Positions 35,383-47,400 of a DNA stretch of 64,000 nucleotides are shown here, in pieces. The stretch's first letter is position 1. Each line of letters begins with the position of its first letter. A model generated the notes under the pieces. That model was not told the origin of the DNA and ran no database searches. It was given only the letters and a program-made list of their open reading frames with translations. Source of the stretch: Ambrosia x helenae (Eukaryota > Streptophyta > Magnoliopsida > Asterales > Asteraceae); assembly GCA_030844895.1 (NCBI GenBank), contig CM061227.1, forward strand, positions 114,931,603-114,995,602. The letters run 5' to 3'. The position numbers were made by a program, and so were the translations under genes.

Positions 35383-35545
35383 CGATTGTTGAGCAGGTTC
35401 GATAGCCTCCACCAGCCGTGGAGTAGGTTGTAGGGCCTCTCCCGACTGTTTGAAAAGGCATAGTGACCTCTACCAATCGTTGAGTATGTTCGATAGCCTC
35501 CACCAGTCGTGGAGCAGGTTGTAGGGCCTCTCCCGACTGTTGAAA
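35383..35545. repeat. Tandem repeat of about 90 bp in the retrotransposon interior
   Basis: Two adjacent copies sharing GTTCGATAGCCTCCACCAG, then GGTTGTAGGGCCTCTCCCGA, then AAGGCAT and TGACCTCTA. They lie in the non-coding 1.1 kb between the gag stop and the polypurine tract, where pol would be expected. Confidence 0.7.
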
Positions 35546-36017
35546 AAGGCATGATGACCTCTATTAAGTGCAGTAAATATTATTCACATAGATTGATAGC
35601 ATGTTTATGCAAGCAAGTTTGTAAGTACTACAACCATTAAGTGTAAGTGTTATCATGAATAATTAAATGTTTACGAGTATCATGAATAATTAGATGTTCA
35701 ATGCGTAGTCAAATTAAGGGAAAAATCTAGTTTCATGTAATAACCAATGATGTTTTCTTAGAAAAGCATCTGTAAGATCAAGTATCAAGTCCAAACGTTT
35801 CAAATAAATGTAAGGTAGAGTCTTGTATGATTAAAAATAAACGTAATCAATATAATAAATTTCCAATCTGTGTTAATACACAATAATACGCAAGGAAATT
35901 TCTAGATGTTGTATGCTAATGAGTGCGACAAAATTGGGTACAAAATGATAATAGGATCAAGAAATTGAAAACACGGGTATTGGATTTCTCGAGTCTTGGG
36001 AATATTTCATCCATGGC

Positions 36018-37234
36018 TTAACTAGTGGGATTAACGTCATCCTGATCAGTTGTTTCGTTGGTATTGATATTGAAAGCTCGTCCATGTGCCACCAGGTTTA
36101 CATTGTTCAATTTGGGACATTGAGGTAGCATGTGGTTAGGGTCTCTACAATGATAACATGCCCGACCGTTAGTAATCTGTAGTGGTCCCTGGGCAGCTGT
36201 TTGATGATTACTCTGTGTCCCGACCATTACTCGACAAGTGGAAACAAAGTGTCCAAACCTTCCACATCTAGTGCATTGACGGCATGGAAGATTTGAAGGG
36301 TTATGATATTTGCAGGTGTTGCATTGAGGATGGATTCCCGTGTAGGCTTTCTTGATAGGAGGCTGAGCCACCGGATCAACAACAGCATGGTTCTGATTAT
36401 CGCCCATTCGTTTCTTAGAGTTCGAAGCAGTAGTGGCGGCCTTTGCTAAAATAGTCTTAGATTGTTCAACAACATTGGTGGTTTTCTCAGTAGGTGTCTT
36501 GGTGCCCTTCCTAACCAAGTTTCCTTTCCTTACGTGTTTGTCTGTTAATGTGGCTGCAAGTTGGATGGCTTCTTCTACCGTAGTGGCTTTGCCTCCAGTG
36601 ACAACGTCTTGAATCAGGTCAGGTAATCCTCAATATATTTTTCGATTGCTCGAGAGACTGGGGTGACCATGTGTGGAACCAGTATGCTAAGTTCGTGATA
36701 TCGATTATTATACGCAAGATTCTCACCACTGTCTTGTTTCAGTCCATGGAACTCTTCCTCCAGTTTCCTGATTTCGTTCCTAGGGCAGAATTTGGCGATC
36801 ATGAGTTCCTTAACCTCAGCCCAAGATAAAGATAAAGCAACATCAGCTCCTCGATTGCGCTTTTCGCCATTCCACCAGGTTAACGCTCCCTTTTGAAGGA
36901 CACTGGTAGCATAGCGAACGCGGATTTCATCAGGACATTCACTGTTCACAAAAGTACTCTCCATGCTTTCAAACCATTGGAGGAGGCCAGTAGCACCCTC
37001 CTCACCAGTGAATTTTGTGGGGTTGCAGGAGTTAAAGTGTTTGAAAGTGCACCGAAATTGAGTCGTACTCCCTGTGTTGGCACTGTTACTATTCTGGGTT
37101 ATCTCACCGACAAGGTTTGGGATCACTGCAGCAATTTGCTCGGCGACTAAAGATGCGAGGCGACGATCAGAACGTCGTCCAGAAGCACGAACAGGGCGTT
37201 GGCTGGCATCACGGAGCATGCGGCGAGCAGACAT
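36018..37234 (-). pseudogene. Ty3/gypsy-type gag with one frameshift
   Basis: The structural capsid/nucleocapsid gene of the retrotransposon, about 405 codons in two frames. The first part (37234-36614) has the capsid-like block CNPTKFTGEEGATGLLQWFE and LQKGALTWWNGE, typical of gypsy gag. Near 36620-36635 the frame shifts by one base; the other frame continues with gag-like sequence to the second open part (36518-36018). That part carries two zinc knuckles, CTRCGRFGHFVSTC and CYHCRDPNHMLPQC (the second has Asn in the usual Gly position). It ends GRAFNINTNE, the block that normally precedes the protease, so the pol deletion begins at the gag-protease boundary. Confidence 0.85.
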
Positions 37235-37932
37235 CTATGAGGTAGTCAATGAATAATCATGAGATTAGGAAATGTGAGTGTATAACTATACAAATGATTA
37301 TGAAAGTATGAACTTGTAAGCAATGTATGAAAATCATGATATATAGGATATTGTATATGAAAGGAGAGAGTATTATTGTAAAACTTGCATAAATGCTTGG
37401 AGTGCCCTTGTCTAGCTGTAAAGCCCAACAAGAACGTTGACTTTTCAAAGGAGTTTGAACCCAATGGTGATCAAAGAAGACATGCTTTAGCCTATAAGTG
37501 GACACTCACTCCAGGAATCCCCAGGTAAGCATAACAGGTCCGTAAATGGATTTATGCGCTATGCTTGCCTATGCAGAAAACCCAGTGTACAGGCGTCCAC
37601 CCTTCCAGATTGCACGTGTCCTTATCACACTCATTAAAGTTCAACAACTTCGAAGGAGTAAAATAAGAGTAGGTATTATGTCTAAAAGTGTCTTCATAGA
37701 AGGTACTGTTCCCGTTCCATGATGATGTAAACTTTCCACTCTCTGTGGGACACCATCTCTATGCACCATGATGAAAGATAAGAAGAATAGAGAGAGGGAA
37801 GAAGGGAAAGATAGAAGGAGGAAAGTAGGTAGAAATGAGGGGTAGGGTAATTCAGGAAATATTATGCATGCAAGTTAAAGTTCGGTTATAGTCTAGGCCA
37901 TTTTATCTAATAACCTAGTTCCCTATAACCAT

Positions 37933-37945
37933 GGCTCTGATACCA
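37933..37945 (-). other. Primer-binding site (initiator-Met tRNA type)
   Basis: On the minus strand TGGTATCAGAGCC, complementary to the 3' end of plant initiator methionine tRNA, three bases downstream of the 5' LTR. It establishes the minus orientation of the element. Confidence 0.85.
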
Positions 37946-37948
37946 ATC

Positions 37949-40493
37949 TGTAACACCCCAACCGATGGCGGAATCATCGAGGTGCCACGTAGTGACGATT
38001 GTTCAAAAGCACATGGTACTAAAATGTAAATATTATTGAATAAACCAGAATTGTCTTACATGATAATGGAAATTACATTGTCTAAATGAAATGTAAATAT
38101 AGAAATGACTGAAATAAAATAAAGCACTAAAAGTCTCTTGCTAAAGCATTAGATCAAACTGCACCTGAAACATGTACAAAAATAGGTTTGGTCAACATAA
38201 GAAATGTTGGTGAGCATTCCTAGTTTTGATATATATAGTAAGTTAAAAAGATATACAATTCAAGTGCAAGCTACAGTGCAATTATGTAAACTATGTATCA
38301 TACAAATGAGCGAAATCAACCCTGTGACTGTATAATGTACTGTATGAACTGTAGTGTACTCAACCAATAAATGGATGATAACTTAACACTGGCCACGGAT
38401 TCTCCGATGAAAAAGGGGGAGAATCAATCTAGGCGGGTTGTCAATCCAAATAGCGCTATCCAATGTTAAGGTCGGCTTGTACCATGTTAATGATTTCACT
38501 AAGTACAAATGTAATCCACATGTATTGTCTAAGCATAAAGCACGTTGTAAGCAATGCACATAGTACTAGAATTGTATTGTAAAAATGTAAACTTGTATTT
38601 GAAATTGTAATAGTGTACATGTAACACCCCAAAAATGTATAAAGGCAAAAAAAGGGGTAGGAAATACTCACAGTTCACGTAATCACTTGAATTTGAACTT
38701 GGACAACGAAATACGAATTGAGATTACTCCCAAATGATTAACCTAAAGTAATTGATAATGTGTAAGGGAAATAACTCTAGGATACATGTATTTCTAGGGC
38801 TTCGAATTGGGGATAACGTTTATTTGTTTAATAAACAAATTGTTTATTAAATATAAGAAATTTAGTAAATAAATAAATAAAAGTCTTTTTGTAAAATTTT
38901 AAGTTGAATATAGTCACAACATAAGGTTTTAAGTATGAAAATAATTTTTATAAAATTATTTTCTTGAAAATAGAATATTTAATCTAATTATTTCAAATTG
39001 TCAAAATACGACTTTAATATCTAAAAATATTAAAATCAAAGAATTTCTGAATTAAAAATTGTATTTCAATTCTATATGAATAGAAATAATTTATGTAAAA
39101 TTTTGGTACAAAAATATTGTAAAATGAATTTATTATGATTTATTTATGATTAAAACTAACCAAAATTAATTAAAAATATAAAAAGGCCGGTTTTTCAGAA
39201 TTAAAAATTATTTCTGAAATGTTTATGAATATACAAGTTTGGGATAATTTTTGTGAGATTTAATAAAATCGTTTAGATATTTTTATGGATTTTTATAACT
39301 ATAATAGTATAAATTTGATTTAATTATTATAAATATTAAATAAATGAATTTCAGAAAAATAAAAGTTGTAAATAAAACTTTTATCTCAGATTTAATAAAC
39401 ATAATTTTTTTAGAATTTATAAAATAGTTTTAATATTTAAAAACGAATTTATAAGATTTATATATATAATATATATATTATTTAGTTTGTTGTCTTTAAA
39501 AATGAAAAAGAAGCAAAAAGGTGGCCACAGCCGGGTCTCGAACTCGCGTGGGCCGGCTGAAAGGCATCAGACATAACCAACTGATCTGTTGATCAGTTGG
39601 TGATGTATATGGTTCTGTAATATATATATACGAAAGTCTGCAGGTACCTATATCCCCAAATTCGAATGTGCCGAGCCCTAACCTTTACAATCAGCAGATG
39701 TAACGAACAATAACCCGATTAAACTTAGGGTTATTGTTGGTAAGGGGCCGATGAACAAATCCTAACAAAAATCTTAAAACTTACAATTCGTTTTTGTGAT
39801 TTATGGACGGTCAACAGAAAAGTCAACTTCGCGAACAAGGATGATTAAGACGAGTTTATCAGAGAAAATTGAGGGTAAGGAGAGAGTAATTGGCGAGTTG
39901 TGAAGGCTCGCAGTTGATCAATTTATAGTGAGATGGCTTGTGATCGATTTGGAAATTGTTTGACCACGTTTTAATGTTTGACGCGTTCTTCATAAAAATG
40001 GAAACAATTGATTGTGATTGTTCGTGTGTTGACTTGGTGATGGCCGATAATCAAGTTTCAGAGTCAACCCTTGATTATTACGCGTTAAATAAGCTAATTA
40101 ATCTGGTCAAAAGAGAAGAAAAAAAAAAGAAAATAAAAAAAAAAAAAGTCTGCTGCTGCTGCACGTAAACAGCCAAAGGAAGAAGGAAAAAGGACGCGAA
40201 AAATAAAGGGTTAAATACATTAAGGGTTGGTATACCAACAGATCAGGACCATAGCTCAGTTGGTGGGACGCGTGTGTGTGTGTTTGATTGACTCGGGTTC
40301 GAAACCCGGATGAAGCACAATTTTTTTTTTTAACAAAGTAAAGGGGGAGGAGGATGGGCCTGGTAGATGGGCCTGACTTCTGGGCTCCGAAATAAGGTGG
40401 GCTAAAACAAGAACATGGTTATTATGTTGGGTAGTAGGTTTGGTTAAGGATGGTTTGGGTTATGGTGTGGGTTTAGTTTAAAAATGTGATCAA

Positions 40494-40548
<55 letters not shown>

Positions 40549-40571
40549 AATAAAAAGTGACGGATGTCACA
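37949..40571 (-). repeat. 5' LTR of the gag-only retrotransposon
   Basis: 2623 bp, nearly identical to 32248-34870. Differences seen: C for A near 39833, G for A near 39871, C for T near 40164, C for T near 40238, and one- or two-base changes in A, T and TTA runs. Holds the TATA-like site at about 39920-39930 (minus), tRNA-like modules at 39528-39606 and 40246-40318, and a TTA tract at about 40495-40549. Confidence 0.9.
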
Positions 40572-41269
40572 CCCTTACTTTTCGGAGTAGTCACAACCTC
40601 CCATGCCACCCACGAAATCTTTCTATCAACACATACCCCCGCCCATAAAAATCGTCTCATAATGGATTCAATGGAGTCTATAACCGACTTAGGTGCTTTA
40701 TAGAGAGATAGGTAATAAATCGGTAAATTCTCCAACACCGACTTAATAAGAATTAAGCGGCCACCAATAGAGAGGTTTCTAGCTTTCCAAGACGCTAGAC
40801 GATTTTTAACTACCTCAATAACGAGAGTCCAACTACTAACCCGAGACATCTTCGCGCCGACTTGAATGCCGAGATAGTTAAAAGGAACGCTACCTCTTTT
40901 ACACCCCAAGAACTCTATCATGTTATCCACCTCTATGTCTTCCACTCCAACGCCAAAGATGTTAGATTTATGAATGTTTATCCGAAGACCCGAACATAAA
41001 TAAAATATGCGAAGGACCCGGGCAATGCTTTGGATATTGTCGCGAGACCATTCTCCCATAATGAGAGCGTCGTCAGCATAAAAGAGATGGGACAAATCGG
41101 CATCATCAGTATCTAGGCCAATGCCTTTAAAAATTCCTATCTCTTGAGCTTTTTTCAATAACCAAGAGAGGCCTTCCATGACAATCAGAAAAAGAAAAGG
41201 AGATAACGGATCACCTTGTCTAAGACCTTTCCCGCAACCAAACTCGAAGGTCGACGAACCATTAACCAA
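40572..41269 (-). pseudogene. LINE reverse transcriptase fragment (ORF2 central part)
   Basis: Minus-strand frame from the Met at 41269 (the frame is also open to about 41300). It contains GLRQGDPLSPFLFLIVME, the catalytic FYADDALIMG box, HKSNIFGVG and SWKARNLSIGGRLILIKSVL, in the order of a LINE reverse transcriptase. It is cut at PKSKG by the LTR retrotransposon; the downstream part of the same ORF is 31288-32247. Confidence 0.9.
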
Positions 41270-41802
41270 AACCGCGGCTCTAGCGGACGAACAAATACCT
41301 TTATGGAGATATGAGGTTGACCAAATTATTTTAGTTTCAAGAATATAATTTGATATTTATAACATTCAAATTGTTGGGCCATTACTACCATAATGAGCCT
41401 TGGGTTGAATGAAATCGATAGTATTAATATCCTATTTATGTTACTTTTAAAATTCTCATTAAAATAATTTAATTCTTTAATCAAGAAACACAAATACTAT
41501 TTAATTTCATTTGTTTCCAAGGATTATCTACATGTTGCATTTGGGCATTTTATGTACATCAAAAGTTTAGATTTTTTATAAACGTTGTTTAAAGTATTGA
41601 CATAAAAAAATATTAAATAAATTCATATGATTTATAATAATAATAATAATAATAATAAAAACAAAGTGTGTTAACTCATGTTGTTACAATATTACACCCA
41701 AAGTTACGTTAAATTATGGTTTATGCAATTTTGAAATATTGCCACTTTAGGTCCTTAAAATTGTAAGTAAATCATTGAAAATATTGTGAATGTTACAAAT
41801 TC

Positions 41803-43621
41803 TAAGTTCTAGTTTGGATCAAAGGACTGTATCCGAGGTCACTCTTTTCAAATAAATTTGTTTATCAGGATATCGTAGCCTAGTCTAAGCCCGATTCATC
41901 TAAGAATATTTGCAATTGTGAGAACAAAATTAACACTATGAGAAATGGTAAACTAAAAGCATTAGTAAATACAATTCAACACTTTGCGATTCATTTTGTC
42001 TTTTTTCCTTGGCGTTGTGTTATATTTTGTGACCCATTGTGTTATGCTTCGTGATCTATTGTTTCCTTCTCAACCTTCTCATTTATTTTAAACTGTATAT
42101 GATACTTAACCCTTCTTTTTATATGAGTTATATAAGCTTGACTTTTCTAAACAGTGTTCATTTGTTAATTTTGTTCATACACGCATACTAACACAAACAG
42201 ACATTCATGAACATAAACAAACACAAATAAGTGTTCGTGAATGGAAACAAACACAAACGAACATATATTAACTTTCGAATAAAATCGAATTCACATATAT
42301 TAAGACATTAACTAGATGCACCCAAATTATAACATAATTATCCAAACATACTTAGTACTTAACATAATATTGGTAAACATAATAAAGTAGTGTTTCAAAA
42401 AACTAAGTTCGCATTTTAAACTTAAAGTCATCATTAATCCACCCCAAATAAACTTGAAGTTATCGAACAATCATAAACTAACAGACATAAACGAGCACGT
42501 TACTAAATGTTCATGAACATAAACGAACGAATGTTACCTATATTTGTGTCTGTTCGTTTAACTAAACGAACAAAATTTTTTGTTTGCCTTCATTTATTAA
42601 ACAAACTTTTCCTCCAAACAATTCATGAACTATTCGCTAAAATTTCAGATCGTTTACAACCCTACTCGTAAAATCTTTTGTGCTCAAAATATAAATATGT
42701 AAACTTTGATAGCCAAATTTAAAAAAACAATAAATAATATCATGTTCACATTATTTTCATATATTTTATGCTTAGATAAAGGTAAGTAACAGATCTGGTA
42801 GGAAAATTGATTTGTATGAAAAGTGTAAGAAAGATTAATAGTCATTGGATTAAATTTAGAGATTACAGGCTTTTAAGTCTTTTTTTTATCAATTTTTAAA
42901 TTAAGTAACCATCATAATTTTAGCACTCTATCTTCATCTCGTGATTAACATAACTGCAATTTCAATTTCAATTTTACAAGATCAAAATCTCTAAAAAAAA
43001 AACTGAGTTCTATTTCGTATAACATAAACTAAGAATACATATTAGAAATAAAACACTTCTTATGTTACAAGTGTATAACATTAAAACACTTCTCATACTA
43101 TAAACCAAGAATACAAAAAACTCTTCTCATATAACAATAAAGTGTTTTATAAACATCTATAAAAACACCTTTTTGTAATAGAATTCGAGAATACATATAA
43201 GAATAAAACACTTATTATGTTAAAAGTATATAACATTAGAACACTTCTCATATCAGAGAGGGAGAAAAGACGGTGGTGCTTTTAAGGAGAGAAGAAGGTG
43301 GTGGTGTTCTATCTCCCTTCATGGCCATGTTTGAAACAGAGAGGGAAAGAAGACGGTGGTGCTTTGATGGTTGGTGTGCGGAAGATGAATCTGTGACCGT
43401 GGGGTAGTTGTTGTTGAATGCGGGTGTTGTTGAAGATGGTGGTGTTGCGCCAGTGTTGTTGAAGATGGTGTTGTTTGTGGTGTTTTATCTCCCTGCATGT
43501 CGCCGGCTATGGTGGGTGTTGGTTTTTCCGGTCGGTGACGGTGTGGATAATATGTGACGTCTTGGTTTTCCGTCGGTGGATAATATGTTTAAAATATACC
43601 AGTGTTTGAAATATAGTTTTT
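41803..43621. other. Intergenic stretch with repeat arrays
   Basis: About 42165-42663 has GTTCGTGAACA/AAACGAAC palindromic motifs and a right end GTTTACAACCCT, another palindromic-core element. About 43000-43260 has repeated AAAACACTTCTCATA-type units. About 43255-43540 is a GGTGGTG/GTTGTTGAAGATGGTG-rich low-complexity tract. No gene recognised. Confidence 0.45.
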
Positions 43622-43638
43622 GATATTGTTGTTTGGAG

Positions 43639-43858
43639 TCCAAGGCATTATAGCCTAGTGGCATCTTGGTGGTGAGATAAGACTTAAGGGCCATAAGGTC
43701 CTGGGTTCGAATCTCACAAAGGGGGTTTTCTCATAATTATGAGTTTCCCCCTGAATTGGTGACTTGGTGGTGGAATATGATCGCGTGGCAACATTGGTGG
43801 CATGATGATACTCCAGTGTTCCGTGAGTGATTCCAATTTGTTGGCCGTTCAAAAAAAA
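43639..43858 (+). mobile_element. tRNA-derived SINE
   Basis: A 220-bp element with A box TATAGCCTAGTGGCATC, B box GGTTCGAATCTC and an A-tail at 43851-43858. Perfect 17-bp duplication GATATTGTTGTTTGGAG at 43622-43638 and 43859-43875. Complete and likely fairly young. A (GA)n microsatellite follows at about 43873-43901. Confidence 0.88.
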
Positions 43859-43870
43859 GATATTGTTGTT

Positions 43871-43872
<2 letters not shown>

Positions 43873-43901
<29 letters not shown>
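43873..43901. repeat. (GA)n microsatellite
   Basis: About 14 GA units directly after the right target-site duplication of the SINE. Confidence 0.9.
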
Positions 43902-43904
<3 letters not shown>

Positions 43905-44450
43905 CGAAAATGGTGGAGTTATAGACTTTACTTAATTAAAAGTAATACAATACCAAATTTACCCTGAAATAAAACACGGGATAGATTTAACCCCATCTTT
44001 TACTATAATTAACTTGAATTTAATCAAAGCTAATGGTTTAATCTTAACCATCCATTTTTAGATCTAAGTGCCAAAAACACTTCCTATAAAAAAATGTTGC
44101 TGTAGCAACCTTACCCGATAAATGTCATTTTTTTTTTAAAAAAAAATTACACTTATCATAACCCACATATATGAACATCTATCCCTCATATAAAATTAAA
44201 AAAAAAAAAATAATTTCCTGGAACATAACATTCTATCAAGAACTATAGCCTATAGGGATCCAATAGCTTAGACGTTCGTAACACAACCAACCAACCGACC
44301 GACCAAACCATCGTATCTAATCAGTCAACCACTTATCCATCGTTACCCCGACTCTCTTCCGATCATCATTTCCAATCTTCATCGCTTCCTATCTCTCTAT
44401 CTATCAGATCTCCTTTATTATAATTAATATTAATATTATTATTAAAGAAG
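43902..44450. other. Upstream region and 5' UTR of the DCN1-like gene
   Basis: No coding sequence. The last 150-200 bases are C/T-rich (ACCAACCAACCGACCGACC, CTCTCTATCTATC), typical of a plant 5' UTR. I see no clear TATA box. Confidence 0.45.
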
Positions 44451-47400
44451 ATGCGTCGTGCTTCCTCCAAGAAAGCCTCATCTAATTCCACAACCTCTAC
44501 TAATTCTTCTGCTATGGATCTGTTCCGTTCGGGTATTCAATCAATTATGTTTACGGGTTTCAATTTTTAATCAAGTTGCTTACTTTTATTTGTTGATTTA
44601 TAAAAAAAGTGTGTTTATTAGATTTATAAATTAATGTTAATATGATCTTTGTTTAATTAGATTGATGGGTATTAACGTTCACATGATAAAGTTGTAGTCT
44701 TGTGTGCAAATTAATGAAAAGAAAGAGTATTGTTTTTAGCTTATAAATCTAGGCTTCTGTTTGGATTTTAATGGAGATGGGTTGTTTTAATAAACTCAAT
44801 TTATTGCTAAAAGAGTTATATTACTTTATATTATTTCTTTATACTGAATTCTGATCACTTATAACACATGCAGAGTGTCAGATAATTGCAAAGAATGTAA
44901 ATTTATTGTTTAGGACTTGTATGTTGATTGTGTTTATGTTTATGGAGTAAATATTCTTGAGACTATGTTATTGGGTCAATATTCTTTAACTGAATGCAAT
45001 TTTTTGCAAGCTGGAAAATGATTATTTGTTTGTAATCCGTACGGTGTGTTTGGTGATAATTGGATTGATTTGAAGAAGGTAAGAAGTTAAGAATATTATT
45101 AAGCATTGTCCCATTGACAAATTATGACTTACATGTGTAGATTAGTATATAATTGTTGTTATAAGAGACCAAGATATGTGATCGGAAGAGATATTTAGAA
45201 CGTATTGAGTTTCCTTTAAAAGTTAACGTTTTTTCTTCAGCTACAGGAAAGGCGGCAACCAAGGAGTTGGAACGAATCGATCAGTTATTTTATTCATATT
45301 CAAACGAGTCTTCGGGCATGATTGAGTAAGGGCAAGATTTTTGTTTTCGCAGTAGAATATATGCCTTTTTCCTTTATTTTTATTTTTTAAATTTTATTTT
45401 GATTCTTAATACATTATTGTTTGTGTAAACTGTAAACAGCCCAGAAGGAATAGAGTATCTCTGTTCAGACCTAGAAGTTGAACACACAGATGTACGGATA
45501 TTGATGCTTGCTTGGTATGTTCCGTTTTAGCCGTTTTTAAATTACAACACATTTTGTTTTTAAATCATGTTTTGCGTCGCTTCTGTTACTGATTAGTCTA
45601 TATTTTACAGGAAAATGCAGGCCGAAAAGCAGGGATACTTCACCCTGGTAATAAAACGAGCCTTGTTACATGGCACAGTATAAGCTCACTGCCATCATAA
45701 TTGTATGTTTAGGTTTAACTAATTAAATGTAACATATGCATGCAACTATGATGATTGTTATGCATATATTATAACTCAGTTCCATACCACAGAATGTACC
45801 TTATGTCAGTGTTCCTCTTTCCTAGGATTGTTATGCTCTTGTATATGTCTGAGAAGAGATGGCAAAATGGGCGGGCGGGTTGGGCAATGTGTCAAAATAG
45901 ATTTTTGGTGTAGATTGAGATGGGTCGGCCTGGGTTGACTCAAAATATTATTTCTAGTTTCTTTGTTATAAAATCACTAGTGTGTCATGTGATTACAAAT
46001 GTTTTGTTGTTTTCAGTAACAATTTTGTTTTTGAATCAAATAATTTTAGATGTTTTATACTTTTTTACATGAAAATTACACTTTAAGAAACTTTCGAAAT
46101 GTTTGTCCTGTTAAGAGATTACACTTTCAGCCACTTTGTTCAATTTTATCCATTTCATCCGTTATTCCGTTAAGAGATTAAACGAGTTGGAATTTCCAAC
46201 CCTTGCTGTTTCAAGATTTCTATATATCTTCTTTTACTTTGCTTTTTTTTCATTTTATATATGACTGCACTATGTAATGTTTAAATTAGTAGTGAATAAT
46301 CTTCTAAATTTTTGTTAATTCATTCATTTTTATAGGAAGAATGGCGAAAAGGCCTGAAAGCATTACATGCTGATACTATAGTTAAATTAAAAAAGGCACT
46401 TCCGGAGCTGGAGAACGAGGTATTTTTGCATGCTTTTCCATTTTCTCTAAACTTCTTTAATAACATAACGATAAAGATGTCGTCATGTCGATGGTGTTAA
46501 TCTGTTTGTCCTTTTCTTTCCTTTAAAAGGTCCGCAGGCCATCAAATTATGTGGAATTTTATTCTTATGCATTTCGATATTGCCTTACAGGTACAACAAA
46601 CCTATGACTTAACTTTGATTTTTATGGTTCTTTTACTTTAGTTGCTTATTATTACTGTTTTTATGCTTATATAGAGGAAAAGCAAAAAAGCATAGATATT
46701 GAGAGCATATGTGAATTATTGGAGCTTGTTTTGGGGTCGCAGTTTCCTCAGCAGGTGGATTTATTCATTCAGTATCTAAAGGTGAGTAGTTATCATCCTT
46801 ACTATATGTCTTGCGTTTCATTTGTTACGAAAGGAGCAAATATAAATTTATGAATTGTCACACGGTGTATAATTTTGGTACAATTTGCAGACACAGGTTG
46901 ATTATAAGGTCATAAACATGGATCAATGGATGGGGTTTTACAGATTTTGCAATGAGGTAACCATACATTTCTTTTGATCATTTTTATTTAGCACATGTAC
47001 GACGGCAAAACAAGTAATTTTGGTATATGTCGAATCAGGCCAGTTTGACAACCCAAGTAGTATATCAGATACGCATACAAAAATTATATTCATAATAATA
47101 ATCTAGTTTTTGTATTAAATGATTTAGTAAGAGGTTTTATGCATAGTAGGGATGAGCTCGGTACCTAAGTACCTTGCCAATCCCGAAAATCGCCAAAAAT
47201 GGGTACTGGTACCGAAAGGGCTCAGTACTGTATGGTACCGGTACAATATTGTATTCAAAGGTTAAAAAATCGGTATCGGTAAAATATTGTACCATATCAA
47301 AAGTACTGATCATGAAAAACGCCAAAAAAGGTACATAAATTCAATCAGCATGGTAGGGTATCGGTATTTTTCGGCACTAGTACAAGTTGCTCATCCCTAA

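Larger units (their letters stand above)
32248..40571 (-). mobile_element. Young gag-only LTR retrotransposon (Ty3/gypsy-like, non-autonomous)
   Basis: Two 2623-bp LTRs, 32248-34870 and 37949-40571, enclose a 3078-bp interior. By eye I see only about four substitutions plus small homopolymer and microsatellite length differences between the LTRs, so the insertion is recent. On the minus strand the primer site TGGTATCAGAGCC (37933-37945) lies 3 bases from the 5' LTR, and the purine-rich AAAGTAGGGGATGC abuts the 3' LTR. Flanks CCCAT (32243-32247) and CCCTT (40572-40576) are the 5-bp duplication with one mismatch; removing one copy closes the LINE reading frame. Only gag is present; protease, reverse transcriptase, RNase H and integrase are absent. 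Confidence 0.92.
31096..41301 (-). mobile_element. 5'-truncated LINE, interrupted by an LTR retrotransposon
   Basis: A minus-strand LINE with its A-tail at 31096-31104 (plus-strand T-run) and a 17-bp duplication TATGGAGATATGAGGTT at 31079-31095 and 41302-41318. LINE sequence is 40572-41301 plus 31096-32247, about 1.88 kb. It carries the 3' half of ORF2: reverse-transcriptase motifs GLRQGDPLSP and FYADDALIMG on the right side of the insertion, and the zf-RVT region on the left. The 5' half was never inserted, typical of incomplete reverse transcription. Confidence 0.88.
27008..41797 (-). mobile_element. Old solo LTR of family 1, split by nested insertions
   Basis: Starts TGTAACACCCCAACCGATGG and ends GAATGTTACA, flanked by a perfect AATTC duplication at 27003-27007 and 41798-41802. 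Its own sequence is 27008-27081, 29762-31095 and 41319-41797, about 1.89 kb in total. Its interrupted text CATGGTACTAA + AGTGTAAAT rejoins to match the sister LTR (CATGGTACTAAAATGTAAAT), and AGGCGGGTTGTCAATCCAAA at about 30132 is shared. It is shorter and more diverged than the other family-1 LTRs and lacks the tRNA-like modules. An (ATA)n tract lies at about 41633-41660. Confidence 0.85.

Noticed and set aside
15352..41797. Pairing the solo LTR at 15352-18004 with the old LTR at 27008-41797 as one large retrotransposon
   Set aside because: Each has its own matching 5-bp duplication (GGTTT and AATTC), the lengths and sequences differ widely, and no gag or pol or primer site adjoins either.
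43485..43852. Minus-strand open stretches near the SINE
   Set aside because: They cross low-complexity sequence and the tRNA-derived SINE and have no domain.
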